The notes beneath the pieces are model-generated. The model had not been told where the DNA came from. It made no database searches and saw nothing but the letters and a program-made list of their open reading frames with translations. A DNA stretch of 64,000 bases from contig BRLC01000010.1 in NCBI GenBank assembly GCA_024343425.1, forward strand, positions 62,001-126,000. The letters are read 5' to 3'. Below, in pieces: positions 29,451 to 38,246 of this stretch; position 1 is the first letter of the stretch, and each line of letters begins with the position of its first letter. This DNA is from Rhizobiaceae bacterium MnEN-MB40S. GTDB taxonomy: Bacteria; Pseudomonadota; Alphaproteobacteria; Rhizobiales; Rhizobiaceae. Both the position numbers and the translations under genes were made by a program.

Positions 29451-29483
29451 GCCTTGTCGATGACGGGGAGTCGTCGACAAGGC
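29451..29483. promoter_or_regulatory. Large inverted repeat in the DUF1127-LysR intergenic region
   Basis: GCCTTGTCGA (29451-29460) and TCGACAAGGC (29474-29483) are perfect inverted repeats. With inner bases TGAC/GTCG they extend to 14-bp arms with one mismatch around GGGGA. It lies about 80 bp before the LysR start and 104 bp before DUF1127, a suitable operator position, though an RNA hairpin is also possible. Confidence 0.55.
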
Positions 29484-29561
29484 AAACATTTCAAACCTTG
29501 ACTAATCAGTCCAGTGAATGTTTCTAATGTTTATGATCATCTTTTTTGATATGAGGCCGAC

Positions 29562-30512
29562 ATGGCTGCGCCCCTCGACATCGACCAACTGAGAACGTTC
29601 ATCGCAATCGTCGACATTGGCAGTTTCACGCGCGCGGCGGAGGAGGTGAACAAGACCCAGTCCGCCGTCTCCATGCAAATGCGACGGTTGGAAGAGCGGA
29701 TCGGCAAAACGCTTTTCGAAAAGGACGGCCGCGTGAACCGACTGACAGCGGAAGGCGAGCGGCTGATGCCCTACGCCCGCCGCATGGTGCGGCTGAGCAA
29801 CGAGACGCTTGCGGCGTTCGACGACAATGCGCTCGCCGGCAGCATCAGGCTCGGAACGCCGGACGATTACGCCGACCGCTACATGCCCGACATCATCGCC
29901 CGGTTCGCAAAGACCAATCCACATGTCGAACTGTCGATCATGTGCGAGCCTTCCCGCGATCTCATCGACCGGCTGGAGCGCAACGAACTCGATATCGCAC
30001 TGGTGACGCACAGTCCGCGGAACTGGCGCTCGCGCATGCTGAGAGCGGAGCCGCTCCTGTGGGTGACCTCGATGGCGCATTCGGTGCACCAGAACGACCC
30101 GGTGCCGCTGGCGGTCGGTCGGCTCAGCTGCGACTGGCGGCAACTGGGATGCGCGGCGCTCGATTCGACAGGACGCAAATACCAGATCCTTTTCACGAGC
30201 TTTTCCTCCACCGTCGTCGCATCGGCGGTTCTTGCGGGACTGGCCGTGTCCATCCTGCCGGAATCCGCGCTGAGGCCAGGCATGCGCATTCTGACGGCCG
30301 CAGACGGATTTCCTTCACTGCCGTCCGCCGAAATCGGCATGATCCGGCGGGCAGGCGTTCCGACCGCGCTGATGGACGCCATCACCGAGCATGTCGCGGC
30401 GAGCCTCGACAATATCTCGAACACACCGGTTGACGAAGGCGGCGAGGCGACAGCATCCAACGTCATGCAGAACAACCGGATTCGAAACGAGTTGATGTTT
30501 TCGAGCTGGTAG
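29562..30512 (+). CDS. LysR family transcriptional regulator
   Basis: The 316-residue protein has an N-terminal winged HTH (LRTFIAIVDIGSFTRAAEEVN, KTQSAVSMQMRRLEERIGKT). A LysR effector domain follows (IRLGTPDDYADRYMPDIIARF, VHQNDPVPLAVGR). The C-terminus is somewhat extended and Asn-rich. It resembles the LysR proteins that commonly sit divergent to DUF1127 genes in rhizobia. The inverted repeat between the genes is its likely operator. The effector is unknown. Confidence 0.87.
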   Translation: MAAPLDIDQLRTFIAIVDIGSFTRAAEEVNKTQSAVSMQMRRLEERIGKTLFEKDGRVNRLTAEGERLMPYARRMVRLSNETLAAFDDNALAGSIRLGTPDDYADRYMPDIIARFAKTNPHVELSIMCEPSRDLIDRLERNELDIALVTHSPRNWRSRMLRAEPLLWVTSMAHSVHQNDPVPLAVGRLSCDWRQLGCAALDSTGRKYQILFTSFSSTVVASAVLAGLAVSILPESALRPGMRILTAADGFPSLPSAEIGMIRRAGVPTALMDAITEHVAASLDNISNTPVDEGGEATASNVMQNNRIRNELMFSSW

Positions 30513-30575
30513 GCTGGCGCGTTTCGTGACGTCGGCGACCTTGACCTCGCCGCCCGAAACAGGCGCTATGGGACC

Positions 30576-32144
30576 ATGTCGACACAGCAGACGAGCGATT
30601 CGCCCAGCAATCTGACGGAATACACCGTCAGCGAGATTTCCGGTTCGATAAAGCGCACCGTCGAGGACGCCTTCGGGCATGTGCGTCTGCGCGGCGAAAT
30701 TTCCGGCTATCGCGGACCGCATTCGTCGGGACACGCCTATTTCTCCCTGAAGGACGATCGGGCGCGCATCGAGGCGGTGATCTGGCGCGGCGTATTCTCC
30801 CGACTGAAATTCAAGCCCGAAGAAGGCATGGAAATGATCGCGACCGGCAAGGTCACGACCTATCCGGGCTCCTCCAAGTATCAGATCGTCATCGAACAGC
30901 TTGAACCGGCCGGGGCCGGCGCGTTGATGGCGCTTCTGGAGGAGCGACGGAAGAAACTCGCCGCCGAAGGCCTGTTCGACGACGATCGCAAGCAGCCCCT
31001 GCCCTACATGCCCAGGGTCATCGGCGTCATCACCTCCCCGACCGGGGCGGTGATCCGCGATATCCTGCACCGGATCAGCGACCGCTTTCCGGTGCATGTC
31101 GTCGTCTGGCCTGTGCGCGTCCAGGGCGAAACCAGCGGACCGGAAGTAGCGGCAGCGATCAGCGGCTTCAACGCTCTCGACAAGGATGGCGCCATTCCGC
31201 GACCTGACCTCCTGATCGTCGCGCGCGGGGGCGGCAGCCTGGAGGATCTGTGGGGCTTCAACGACGAAGAGGTCGTGAGAGCCGCGGCTGCGTCGAGCAT
31301 TCCGCTGATTTCCGCCGTCGGCCACGAGACCGACTGGACCCTGATCGACCATGTCGCGGACCGCCGCGCTCCGACGCCAACGGGCGCGGCCGAAATGGCC
31401 GTTCCGGTCAGGGCGGATCTGGAAGCCAATCTCGCAGCGCTGGCCGCGCGCCACTCCGGCGGGCTGACGCGGCTTCTCGACGCCAGACGCCAGGCCGTGC
31501 GCGCGATGGCCCGCGCGCTGCCTTCAATCGACATGCTGCTTGCCCTTCCGCGCCGCCGCTTCGACGAGTCGGCCGGCAATCTCGGACGGGCGCTGCAACT
31601 GAACACGGCCAACAAGCGGCGCGACTTCGAACGCCGCGCACAACGGATAACGCCGGAATCCCTGTTGCGGAGGTTCCTGCAGAAGCGTCAGCGTATCGGT
31701 GAACTGGCGAACGCCTATGACCGGCGCGTCGAACGCATGCAGGACCGGCTCGCAGGAAGGCTGTCCAACGCGGCAAGCCGTCTTTCGCTGAGGCCAGCGC
31801 TCGCGCGCATCGACCACGGACGCACAGGCCTGCAGGGCCTTGCCGGACGCAGCGACAAGGCGATCTCGCTGCTTTCCGAAAGACAACGCCGCCGTCTGAA
31901 CGAGGCGGGGCGACTGCTTGATTCCATGTCCTACAAGAACGTTCTGCAGCGAGGCTACGCCGTTATTCGCGACGCCGGCGAGAACGTGGTGGACAAGGCG
32001 GCGGCGCTGTCTTCCGGCGACGCTGTGTCGATCGAGTTCAAAGATGGTCGCGTCGACGCCGTCACAGCCGGCGGACCATCCGGAAAGGCGAAATCGAAAC
32101 CCGCCGCGCCCAAGAAACCGGCAGGACAGGGCAGCCTGTTCTGA
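30576..32144 (+). CDS. xseA: Exodeoxyribonuclease VII large subunit
   Basis: XseA with XseB degrades single-stranded DNA. The 522-residue protein has the N-terminal OB-fold ([41 protein letters not shown]). The catalytic core follows ([58 protein letters not shown]). The rest is a long coiled-coil region and a C-terminal barrel. An Ala/Pro/Lys-rich tail ends it. xseB is not nearby. The stop abuts the stop of convergent mprF. Confidence 0.95.
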   Translation: MSTQQTSDSPSNLTEYTVSEISGSIKRTVEDAFGHVRLRGEISGYRGPHSSGHAYFSLKDDRARIEAVIWRGVFSRLKFKPEEGMEMIATGKVTTYPGSSKYQIVIEQLEPAGAGALMALLEERRKKLAAEGLFDDDRKQPLPYMPRVIGVITSPTGAVIRDILHRISDRFPVHVVVWPVRVQGETSGPEVAAAISGFNALDKDGAIPRPDLLIVARGGGSLEDLWGFNDEEVVRAAAASSIPLISAVGHETDWTLIDHVADRRAPTPTGAAEMAVPVRADLEANLAALAARHSGGLTRLLDARRQAVRAMARALPSIDMLLALPRRRFDESAGNLGRALQLNTANKRRDFERRAQRITPESLLRRFLQKRQRIGELANAYDRRVERMQDRLAGRLSNAASRLSLRPALARIDHGRTGLQGLAGRSDKAISLLSERQRRRLNEAGRLLDSMSYKNVLQRGYAVIRDAGENVVDKAAALSSGDAVSIEFKDGRVDAVTAGGPSGKAKSKPAAPKKPAGQGSLF

Positions 32145-34745
32145 TCACTTCCTGAGCACGCCCAACCGGCTGCCGGAAATAAGCGCCGTGATGTCGAGCA
32201 GAACCTGCGGCGCGGCCAAGCCTCCGGGACAGGCCAGATAATTCGGCCTCCAGACCGGATCGAATTTCTGCTTGTAGGACCGCAATCCCTCGAAGTGGTA
32301 GAAATCCTCGCCGCGTTTGTAGATCTGCGTTCCGATACGGTTCCAGGTCGTGGCGAGCGGGTGATCCGCGAGGCCGGCAAGCGGCGCGGCGCCGAGATTG
32401 AACCAGCAGTATTGATCCGATTGCGCGTAAAGCAGTAATTCGGCAAAGAGATAATCCATCACCACGTTGGAGGCGCCGGGGACGGAGCGCATCAGGTCAA
32501 TCGCCATTTCCTCGCGGTCGGATCCGCGCAGGATGTTGGCGAACGCGATAATCTCCTCGTCGCGCCAAATGACGGCGATGTCGAAATTCATGAGATAGGT
32601 CTCGTCGAAATTTCCAAGCGCAAAGCGCTTCTCGCTTCCCGACTTGCCGTCCAGCCAGGCGTCCGAGACCCGGCGCAGCGACGGCAAGTGGGGCGTGATG
32701 CGGGTAGCCGGAACGATTTCGAATGACAGGCCCTCCTTCCTCGCGCGCCGCTGCGCATGTCGCAGATCTTTCTTGCCGTGCCCCTGAAGCGTAAAGCCTG
32801 CGAGATCGACCCGGGCCACCTCGCCGATCTTCAAAACCGACAAGCCCATATCGACGTAGAGAGGCAAATAATCGGTTCCAACGGCGTAAAAGGCCGGACG
32901 GTAACCGTCGCGATCGGCCAGTTCCCTGAACCGCCAGGCCAGATTTTCTGCCTCGCCGCGATCTCCCACCGGATCGCCCTTGGCGACCAGCGTGCGGCCG
33001 CTGGCGCCGTACATGAGAAAGGCGTTCTCCTGCGGAGAGATCAGAAACGACTTGTCGCCGAGCAGCGCAATGGTCGTTTCGGCTTTCGGCGATCGCGCCA
33101 CCAGTTCGCGCACGCTTTCCGGAATCGCATCACCCGGGCCAGTCGTGACGGTGCGCCTGTTGAGCATCATGAAGAGACCGATCGCAAAGACCGCCACGAC
33201 CATCACGAAAGCCGAACGCAGGAAACGCGATGCGTCGCTGTTCCAGCCGAATCGCCACCAGACATCGCTGGCGAACGCGGCGTTGCGATAAGCGAAGAAG
33301 CCGAGCCAGACAGCAGACGCGAGCGTGACGAGCATCAGCATCAGCCAGAACGGCGTGAGCGCGAGAAAAGAGTCTCCGGATCGGCGATGGAACGCTTCTC
33401 GAAAGGGAAGAAGCACCAGGAAAACAACGACGAGGCCGGCCGCCAGATAGAGATTCAGCCCCTTGCCGAGCGCGAAAAGAGCGCCGGCAAGCAGAAGCCC
33501 GAGAACAGCGTAATATCCGCTGCGGCGGCGTCTGAGCAATGCATGAGAAATGATGATCAGAGCCAGTCCGACAAGGCTCGCCAGCATATGGGACGATTCG
33601 AAAACCGCCAGCGACAGGTTGGACTTCAGCCATTCATGCCCGGACGAGCCAACCGGGATCGACCCGGACAGCATCAGCGCGAAGCCGGCGGCGAAGGTCA
33701 GTCCGGCGGCGAGCGGCGGCAGGAGCGGCTGCGTCACCCGGCCAATCTCTCCGACGCCGCCCTTGATGGCGCGTCCGCCGTTGAAAAGCTCTGTCGCCAG
33801 CATGACGATGACGACCGGAACGACCGGAACGATATAGTAGATCACCCTGTAGAGAACGAGCGCGCCGAGCACGTCAGGTCGTCCGCTTGCGCCCAGCCCG
33901 GCGATCACCGTCGCGTCGAATACGCCGAGGCCGCCCGGCGAATGGCTGGCGGTGCCCAGAATGACCGCCGATATGTAGACGATGAAGAAGCTTCCCGGCG
34001 AACCTGCGATATCGGCGGGCAGCAACACGTAAAGCGTCGCGGCCGACGCCCCGACATCGACGAAACCGGCGCAGAGCTGCAACAGGCCGACGCGCAATCC
34101 CGGCAACGTGACTTGCATGCCGCGAAACGCGATGCGGCGGGAGCCTGTCGCGATCCAGATGAAATAGGCCAGGAACACAATCAGAATAAGGATGCCGACA
34201 GCGCGCAACGCGAAGACCGGAATGGGCAGGAGTTGATGGACGCCTTGCGGCTCAAACGCCAGCGCACAGCCGATCAACGATCCAACGCCCAACCAGAGAC
34301 ACATCCATGAAAGAAAGATGATCTGGCCAATCGAGGAAAACTCTATTCCGCCGCGACTGTAGATGCGGTAGCGCAAGGCGCCGCCGGTCAGGACGTGAAA
34401 ACCGATCGCGTCCGACAGCGCGAAACCCGCGACGCCCGCCCAGGCGGCCGTGCGCAGCCGAATCCTTCCGGGCGCAACCAGCCTGACAGCCAGCATTTCA
34501 TAGCAGGCAATGGCGGTGAAGCTGGTCATCATGGTCAGGAACGCAAGAACGACCGACCGCGTCGGCGTCTCGCGGATATCATCCATGACCTGCTGCAGAG
34601 AAACGTTTTCGGTAAACCTGTGCAGCACATAGAAAGCGATTGCGATCAGAAAGATCGCGACGAGGGCTGTCAGGACGTGCAGAAGGTTTCGTCTTTTGGC
34701 GATTGCCTGCATGCCGCCCAGGATACCCGATAACAAACCACTCAC
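32145..34745 (-). CDS. mprF: Bifunctional phosphatidylglycerol lysyltransferase/flippase MprF (LpiA)
   Basis: MprF transfers lysine from Lys-tRNA to phosphatidylglycerol and flips the product, giving resistance to cationic peptides; in rhizobia the orthologue is called LpiA and is acid-induced. The 866-residue protein has an N-terminal polytopic flippase region (about 14 helices, with SPGGLGVFDATVIAG). A C-terminal DUF2156 GNAT-like synthase domain follows (YGASGRTLVAKGDPVGD, MDYLFAELLLYAQSDQYCWFNLGAAPL). It is not followed by the atvA lipase gene often linked to lpiA. The 152 bp upstream hold only its promoter region. Confidence 0.93.
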   Translation of the reverse strand: MSGLLSGILGGMQAIAKRRNLLHVLTALVAIFLIAIAFYVLHRFTENVSLQQVMDDIRETPTRSVVLAFLTMMTSFTAIACYEMLAVRLVAPGRIRLRTAAWAGVAGFALSDAIGFHVLTGGALRYRIYSRGGIEFSSIGQIIFLSWMCLWLGVGSLIGCALAFEPQGVHQLLPIPVFALRAVGILILIVFLAYFIWIATGSRRIAFRGMQVTLPGLRVGLLQLCAGFVDVGASAATLYVLLPADIAGSPGSFFIVYISAVILGTASHSPGGLGVFDATVIAGLGASGRPDVLGALVLYRVIYYIVPVVPVVIVMLATELFNGGRAIKGGVGEIGRVTQPLLPPLAAGLTFAAGFALMLSGSIPVGSSGHEWLKSNLSLAVFESSHMLASLVGLALIIISHALLRRRRSGYYAVLGLLLAGALFALGKGLNLYLAAGLVVVFLVLLPFREAFHRRSGDSFLALTPFWLMLMLVTLASAVWLGFFAYRNAAFASDVWWRFGWNSDASRFLRSAFVMVVAVFAIGLFMMLNRRTVTTGPGDAIPESVRELVARSPKAETTIALLGDKSFLISPQENAFLMYGASGRTLVAKGDPVGDRGEAENLAWRFRELADRDGYRPAFYAVGTDYLPLYVDMGLSVLKIGEVARVDLAGFTLQGHGKKDLRHAQRRARKEGLSFEIVPATRITPHLPSLRRVSDAWLDGKSGSEKRFALGNFDETYLMNFDIAVIWRDEEIIAFANILRGSDREEMAIDLMRSVPGASNVVMDYLFAELLLYAQSDQYCWFNLGAAPLAGLADHPLATTWNRIGTQIYKRGEDFYHFEGLRSYKQKFDPVWRPNYLACPGGLAAPQVLLDITALISGSRLGVLRK

Positions 34746-34897
34746 CCCGATAATCGCTTGATTTTAAATTCTTATCGCAGTTTCATAAAGAGAGCGCAAT
34801 CTCGCCAGTTCGATCAATGACTCACTGTCTGGTCAGGAACAGCACAATCGCCCCTGTTGATTGATCCGTATCGAAAACTGCACTGCTCAATTACTGA

Positions 34898-35164
34898 TCA
34901 GGATTTCGTCTGATGCGCCTGAACGTAGGCGCTCAAAACGGCAGCCATGCGAGAGGTGTAGCCCTTGGGATTTTCCTTCTTGAAGAAATTGACCACATCT
35001 TCGGGTAGCCTCAGTGAAACGTTGGGCTTGGTTCTGGGCGGTGATATTTTCGCATTTTTCCAGAAGTTGTCATCAAGTTCCGGTATATCACTCGTATCGA
35101 TCTCACTATCCGGCAAAGCTGCGATTTCTTCAGTGGTCAAAGGTTTTTCGTATTTCTTTTTCAT
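34898..35164 (-). CDS. brnA: BrnA-family antitoxin
   Basis: The 88-residue protein matches BrnA. An acidic N-terminal part wraps the toxin (LTTEEIAALPDSEIDTSDIP, DDNFW). A C-terminal ribbon-helix-helix DNA-binding region follows (KPNVSLRLPEDVVNFFKK, GYTSRMAAVLSAYV). An AAGGAG site precedes the ATG. The start overlaps the end of brnT by 35 bp, in the usual toxin-first order. The locus is AT-richer than its surroundings, suggesting acquisition. BrnA should autorepress the operon. Confidence 0.88.
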   Translation of the reverse strand: MKKKYEKPLTTEEIAALPDSEIDTSDIPELDDNFWKNAKISPPRTKPNVSLRLPEDVVNFFKKENPKGYTSRMAAVLSAYVQAHQTKS

Positions 35165-35420
35165 AAATTTTTATCTCCTTTCCAAGCGCTGGCCTTGCTG
35201 AAATAATCCGGCAAACACCTTCTCTCTCAGTGTGCACCACAACGAGAATTGCTGCTCCATCAACCATTCCAAGGCTAATTTCACGCACTTCTCCATACTC
35301 AAATCGCTCATCAAGCCAACCGTACGTCCATCCGTCGAAAATCTTCTGCGCCTGCTCAAAGCTAACTCCATGCTTTGCGATGTTCAGGCGATTTTTGTCT
35401 TCATCCCATTCAAATTGCAT
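35130..35420 (-). CDS. brnT: BrnT-family ribonuclease toxin
   Basis: BrnT is a RelE-like ribosome-independent RNase toxin. The 96-residue protein begins with the family signature MQFEWDEDKNRLNIAKHGVSF and continues ILVVVHTEREGVCRIISARPA and a C-terminal helix. The ATG at 35420 is chosen by this signature; in-frame codons further upstream are not conserved. All family-typical basic and acidic residues of the active surface appear intact. Low GC and rare codons compared with mprF support horizontal transfer. Confidence 0.9.
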   Translation of the reverse strand: MQFEWDEDKNRLNIAKHGVSFEQAQKIFDGWTYGWLDERFEYGEVREISLGMVDGAAILVVVHTEREGVCRIISARPALGKEIKIYEKEIRKTFDH

Positions 35421-35440
35421 AAATGTCTCATAGGCTATTT

Positions 35441-35462
35441 GTATTACTTTTCGTATTACTTT
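35441..35462. promoter_or_regulatory. Tandem GTATTACTTT repeats upstream of brnT, candidate BrnA operator
   Basis: GTATTACTTT occurs twice with a 12-bp period (35441-35450, 35453-35462), 21-42 bp before the brnT start. The unit core GTATTAC is close to palindromic. Ribbon-helix-helix antitoxins bind such tandem sites, so autoregulation is the likely role. Confidence 0.5.
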
Positions 35463-35611
35463 ACAAGAATCATATAGTCTCATATCAGTTCAAACAGTCT
35501 ATAGCTTCCATAAACTCTGTCTGGCTATCCAGATTGTCGGACAACCGCTTGAAGACGTCGTCATGATTGAATAGGCATGGCCGGAACAATTCCGATTGGC
35601 GGACAGACACA

Positions 35612-36523
35612 ATGACTGAGGGACAAAAGAGGCCGACCATAGCGCTTGTTGGCTTTGGAGAGGCAGGCGCGGCTTTTGCGGAAGGATGGCGCGGCGACGG
35701 CGTCGAAACGGAGATCCGCGCCTTCGACATCAAGACGCAGTCAAACAACGCCAAAATAGCTCGCGACAAGTGGCAAGCCTATGATCGCTGGCAGGTGACG
35801 GGCTTCGCCGATTTGCCTGCGGCGCTCGCCGAGGCGCCCGTCATCTTTTCGCTCGTCACAGCCGACCAGGCTGAAACAGCGGCCGCCGACGCCGCGCCTC
35901 TTCTCGATGAAGGCGCGGTGTTCTTCGATTGCAACTCCTGTTCGCCCGGCGCCAAGAGGCAATCGGCGGCGCGCATGGAGGCGCGGGGCGTCCGCTATGT
36001 CGACACGGCGGTGATGTCGCCCGTTCATCCGAAACTCCACAAGGCGCCGGTTCTCGTAAGCGGCCCGCACGCGGCCGACGGACTTGCGGTCCTCGAAAAG
36101 CTCAACATGTCGCCAAAGCTGGTCGAAGGCGACGTCGGACGCGCCTCGTCCATCAAGATGATCCGCAGCATCATGATGAAGGGGCTGGAGGCGCTGGTCC
36201 TCGAATGCGTTCTTTCCGGTCGCAAGGCGGGCGTGGACGACGAGGTGTTAAGTTCGCTCGATGTGACCTATCCGGGTTTCGACTGGAAGGGCAAGGCGGC
36301 CGACATGATGGAGCGGGCGCTGACCCACGGAAAGCGCCGGGCCTCGGAAATGCGCGAGGTTGCGAAAACCGTCGAGGAGCTCGGCTTTCCGCCACGAATG
36401 GCTGACGCCACGGTGTTCTGGGAACAGTTCGCGGCCGATCTGGAGCTCGACACGAGCGCAATGCCAATCGACGACTATCGTTTTCTTGCGGACACCATTC
36501 TCGAGCGCAAACCATCGTCCTGA
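35612..36523 (+). CDS. NAD(P)-dependent dehydrogenase, 6-phosphogluconate dehydrogenase-like (DUF1932)
   Basis: The 303-residue protein has an N-terminal Rossmann domain (IALVGFGEAGAAFAEGW, the GxGxxG loop). A beta-hydroxyacid dehydrogenase-like core follows (DCNSCSPGAKRQSAARM, YVDTAVMSPVHP) and then a C-terminal DUF1932 helical domain (MIRSIMMKGLEALVLECV). It should oxidise a hydroxy acid or reduce a keto/imino acid; the substrate is unknown. The ATG at 35612 (MTEGQKRPTIALVG) fits the fold. It lies 159 bp upstream of a TRAP operon, with strong dyads between. Confidence 0.85.
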   Translation: MTEGQKRPTIALVGFGEAGAAFAEGWRGDGVETEIRAFDIKTQSNNAKIARDKWQAYDRWQVTGFADLPAALAEAPVIFSLVTADQAETAAADAAPLLDEGAVFFDCNSCSPGAKRQSAARMEARGVRYVDTAVMSPVHPKLHKAPVLVSGPHAADGLAVLEKLNMSPKLVEGDVGRASSIKMIRSIMMKGLEALVLECVLSGRKAGVDDEVLSSLDVTYPGFDWKGKAADMMERALTHGKRRASEMREVAKTVEELGFPPRMADATVFWEQFAADLELDTSAMPIDDYRFLADTILERKPSS

Positions 36524-36540
36524 CGCACGATTCGATCAAC

Positions 36541-36568
36541 GTACAAAAACATTTGTACTTTCGTACAA
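36541..36568. promoter_or_regulatory. Overlapping operator-like dyads upstream of the first TRAP operon
   Basis: GTACAAA-N4-TTTGTAC (36541-36558) overlaps TTGTAC-N4-GTACAA (36553-36568). Both are perfect inverted repeats, about 115 bp before dctP. They look like binding sites for a dimeric regulator such as GntR/FCD or LacI type; no such regulator is adjacent. Confidence 0.55.
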
Positions 36569-36682
36569 TTTCGTTAATTTCGGCGACGTGTAAAAGTGGG
36601 AGACAACCCGATTGTTTCAGGATGTAAGATTTATACGCTTCTGCTAATGTAAGTTCAAAAGTGTCAAAATGGGAGGAAACCA

Positions 36683-37726
36683 ATGCGATTGACCAAATCA
36701 ATCAAGACACTCGCCGCTGCGTCCGTTGTCGCCATCATGGCGGTTCCCGGAGCCATGGCGCAGGAATACACCTTCAAACTTCACCACCTTCTCGGCGCCA
36801 AGGCGCCCGCGCAAACCCAGATGCTCGAGCCCTGGGCCAAGCAGGTCGAGGAAAATTCCGGCGGCAAGGTCAAGATAGAGATCTATCCCGCCATGTCGCT
36901 CGGCGGTCGTCCTCCGGAACTTGTCGGCCAGGCCCGCGACGGCGTTGTCGATCTGATCTGGACGGTCAACGGATACACGCCAGGCCTGTTTCCGCGCACG
37001 GAAGTGATGGAACTGCCGTTTGTCTACGTGAACGACCCGGTCGCCGCCAATCTGGCGCTCTATGACATGTTCGAGGATGACCTGAAGGACGAGTACAAGG
37101 GCCTTGAAGTCATGTTCCTGCATGTCCATGCCGGTCAGGCGATCCACATGCGCGACAAGGAAGTGCGCAAGCCCGAGGATCTGGAAGGCATGAAGATGCG
37201 CATCCCGACCCGCACAGGCGCATGGATCATCGAGGCGCTGGGCGCCGCGCCAGCGGCCATGCCGGTGCCGGAACTGCCGCAGGCGCTCTCCAAGGGCGTC
37301 GTCGACGGCGCCTTCATTCCCTGGGAAATCATTCCTCCGCTGAAGATACAGGACCAGACCCAGTATCAGATCGAAGGCGCGGACATGGCCCGGTTCGGAA
37401 CGACGACGTTCCAGGTCTCGATGAACAAGGATCGCTGGGACAGCCTTCCCGACGACATCAAGAAGGCCTTCAAGGATGCGTCCGGACCGGAATGGTGGGC
37501 GGAAGTCGGAGAAATCTGGCGTAATTCCGACAACTTCGGCATCAAGATCGCCGTCGATGCGGGCAACGAGCATATCGTGCTCACAGAAGAGGAAACCGCC
37601 GCCTTCCGCGAGAAGCTGGAGCCGGTCGTCGACCGCTGGGTCGAGGAAGTGAGCGCGCAGGGTATCGATGGCGCCGGCCTCGTCGAGAAGGCCCGGACAC
37701 TCATCGACCAGCACAGCCAGAACTAG
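36683..37726 (+). CDS. dctP: TRAP transporter substrate-binding protein DctP (cluster 1)
   Basis: The 347-residue periplasmic protein has a Sec signal peptide (MRLTKSIKTLAAASVVAIMA...AMAQ). The DctP fold follows (FKLHHLLGAKAPAQTQML, VKIEIYPAMSLGGRPPEL). The conserved ligand-binding arginine block is present (MKMRIPTRTGAWIIEALG, then MPVPELPQALSKGVVDG). Retention of that arginine argues for a carboxylate ligand. GGGAGG precedes the start. It is the first gene of dctP-dctQ-dctM, followed by a ThDP enzyme and a MetE-like protein. Confidence 0.92.
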   Translation: MRLTKSIKTLAAASVVAIMAVPGAMAQEYTFKLHHLLGAKAPAQTQMLEPWAKQVEENSGGKVKIEIYPAMSLGGRPPELVGQARDGVVDLIWTVNGYTPGLFPRTEVMELPFVYVNDPVAANLALYDMFEDDLKDEYKGLEVMFLHVHAGQAIHMRDKEVRKPEDLEGMKMRIPTRTGAWIIEALGAAPAAMPVPELPQALSKGVVDGAFIPWEIIPPLKIQDQTQYQIEGADMARFGTTTFQVSMNKDRWDSLPDDIKKAFKDASGPEWWAEVGEIWRNSDNFGIKIAVDAGNEHIVLTEEETAAFREKLEPVVDRWVEEVSAQGIDGAGLVEKARTLIDQHSQN

Positions 37727-37727
37727 C

Positions 37728-38246
37728 GTGACGGCAGACGAAAAAGGCGGCGCCGGCCCGATCGGCGCCGCTCGCAAAATCATTCATGGCTGGGCTCTGC
37801 TGGGCGGCTGCGTTCTTCTCACTGTCGTCGCGATGAACATGATTTCCGTTGTCGGCAGCGTCGTGTGGAAGCCGTTTCCGGGCGATTTCGAGATGACCGA
37901 GGTCGGCGTGGCGATAGCCGCTTTCTCCTTTCTGCCCTATTGCCAACTCACCTACAGCAATGTGACCGCAGACATTTTCACGTCTCGCGCCTCGCCGCGC
38001 ACGATCGCATTTCTGACCATGATCGCCTCGATCGTCGCACTGCTCTTCAGCCTGCTTCTATGCTGGAGGATGTTCGACGGCATGCTCGATCAGAAGGAAT
38101 ATGGCTATACGACAGCCATTCTGCAGTTCCAGCACTGGATGGCCTTCATCCCCTTTCTGATCTCGCTGGCCCTGCTTGCCATCGCCGCCCTGATCACCTT
38201 CGGCGAGAACGCGGCAGTGCTCGCAGGAAAGACATCCGATGACTGA
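37728..38246 (+). CDS. dctQ: TRAP transporter small permease DctQ (cluster 1)
   Basis: The 172-residue protein has four membrane helices (WALLGGCVLLTVVAMNMISV, FLTMIASIVALLFSLLLC and others) and the DctQ-type loop FPGDFEMTEVGVAIAAFSFLP. The start is probably the GTG at 37728, one base after the dctP stop; an earlier ATG would lie inside dctP. It overlaps dctM by 8 bp, so synthesis of the membrane complex is coupled. Confidence 0.9.
   Translation: MTADEKGGAGPIGAARKIIHGWALLGGCVLLTVVAMNMISVVGSVVWKPFPGDFEMTEVGVAIAAFSFLPYCQLTYSNVTADIFTSRASPRTIAFLTMIASIVALLFSLLLCWRMFDGMLDQKEYGYTTAILQFQHWMAFIPFLISLALLAIAALITFGENAAVLAGKTSDD

Noticed and set aside
32757..34310. A 517-codon plus-strand open frame opposite mprF
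   Set aside because: Composition is very rich in Arg, Asp, Gln and His, as expected for an antisense shadow of a membrane protein gene; mprF on the other strand is convincing.
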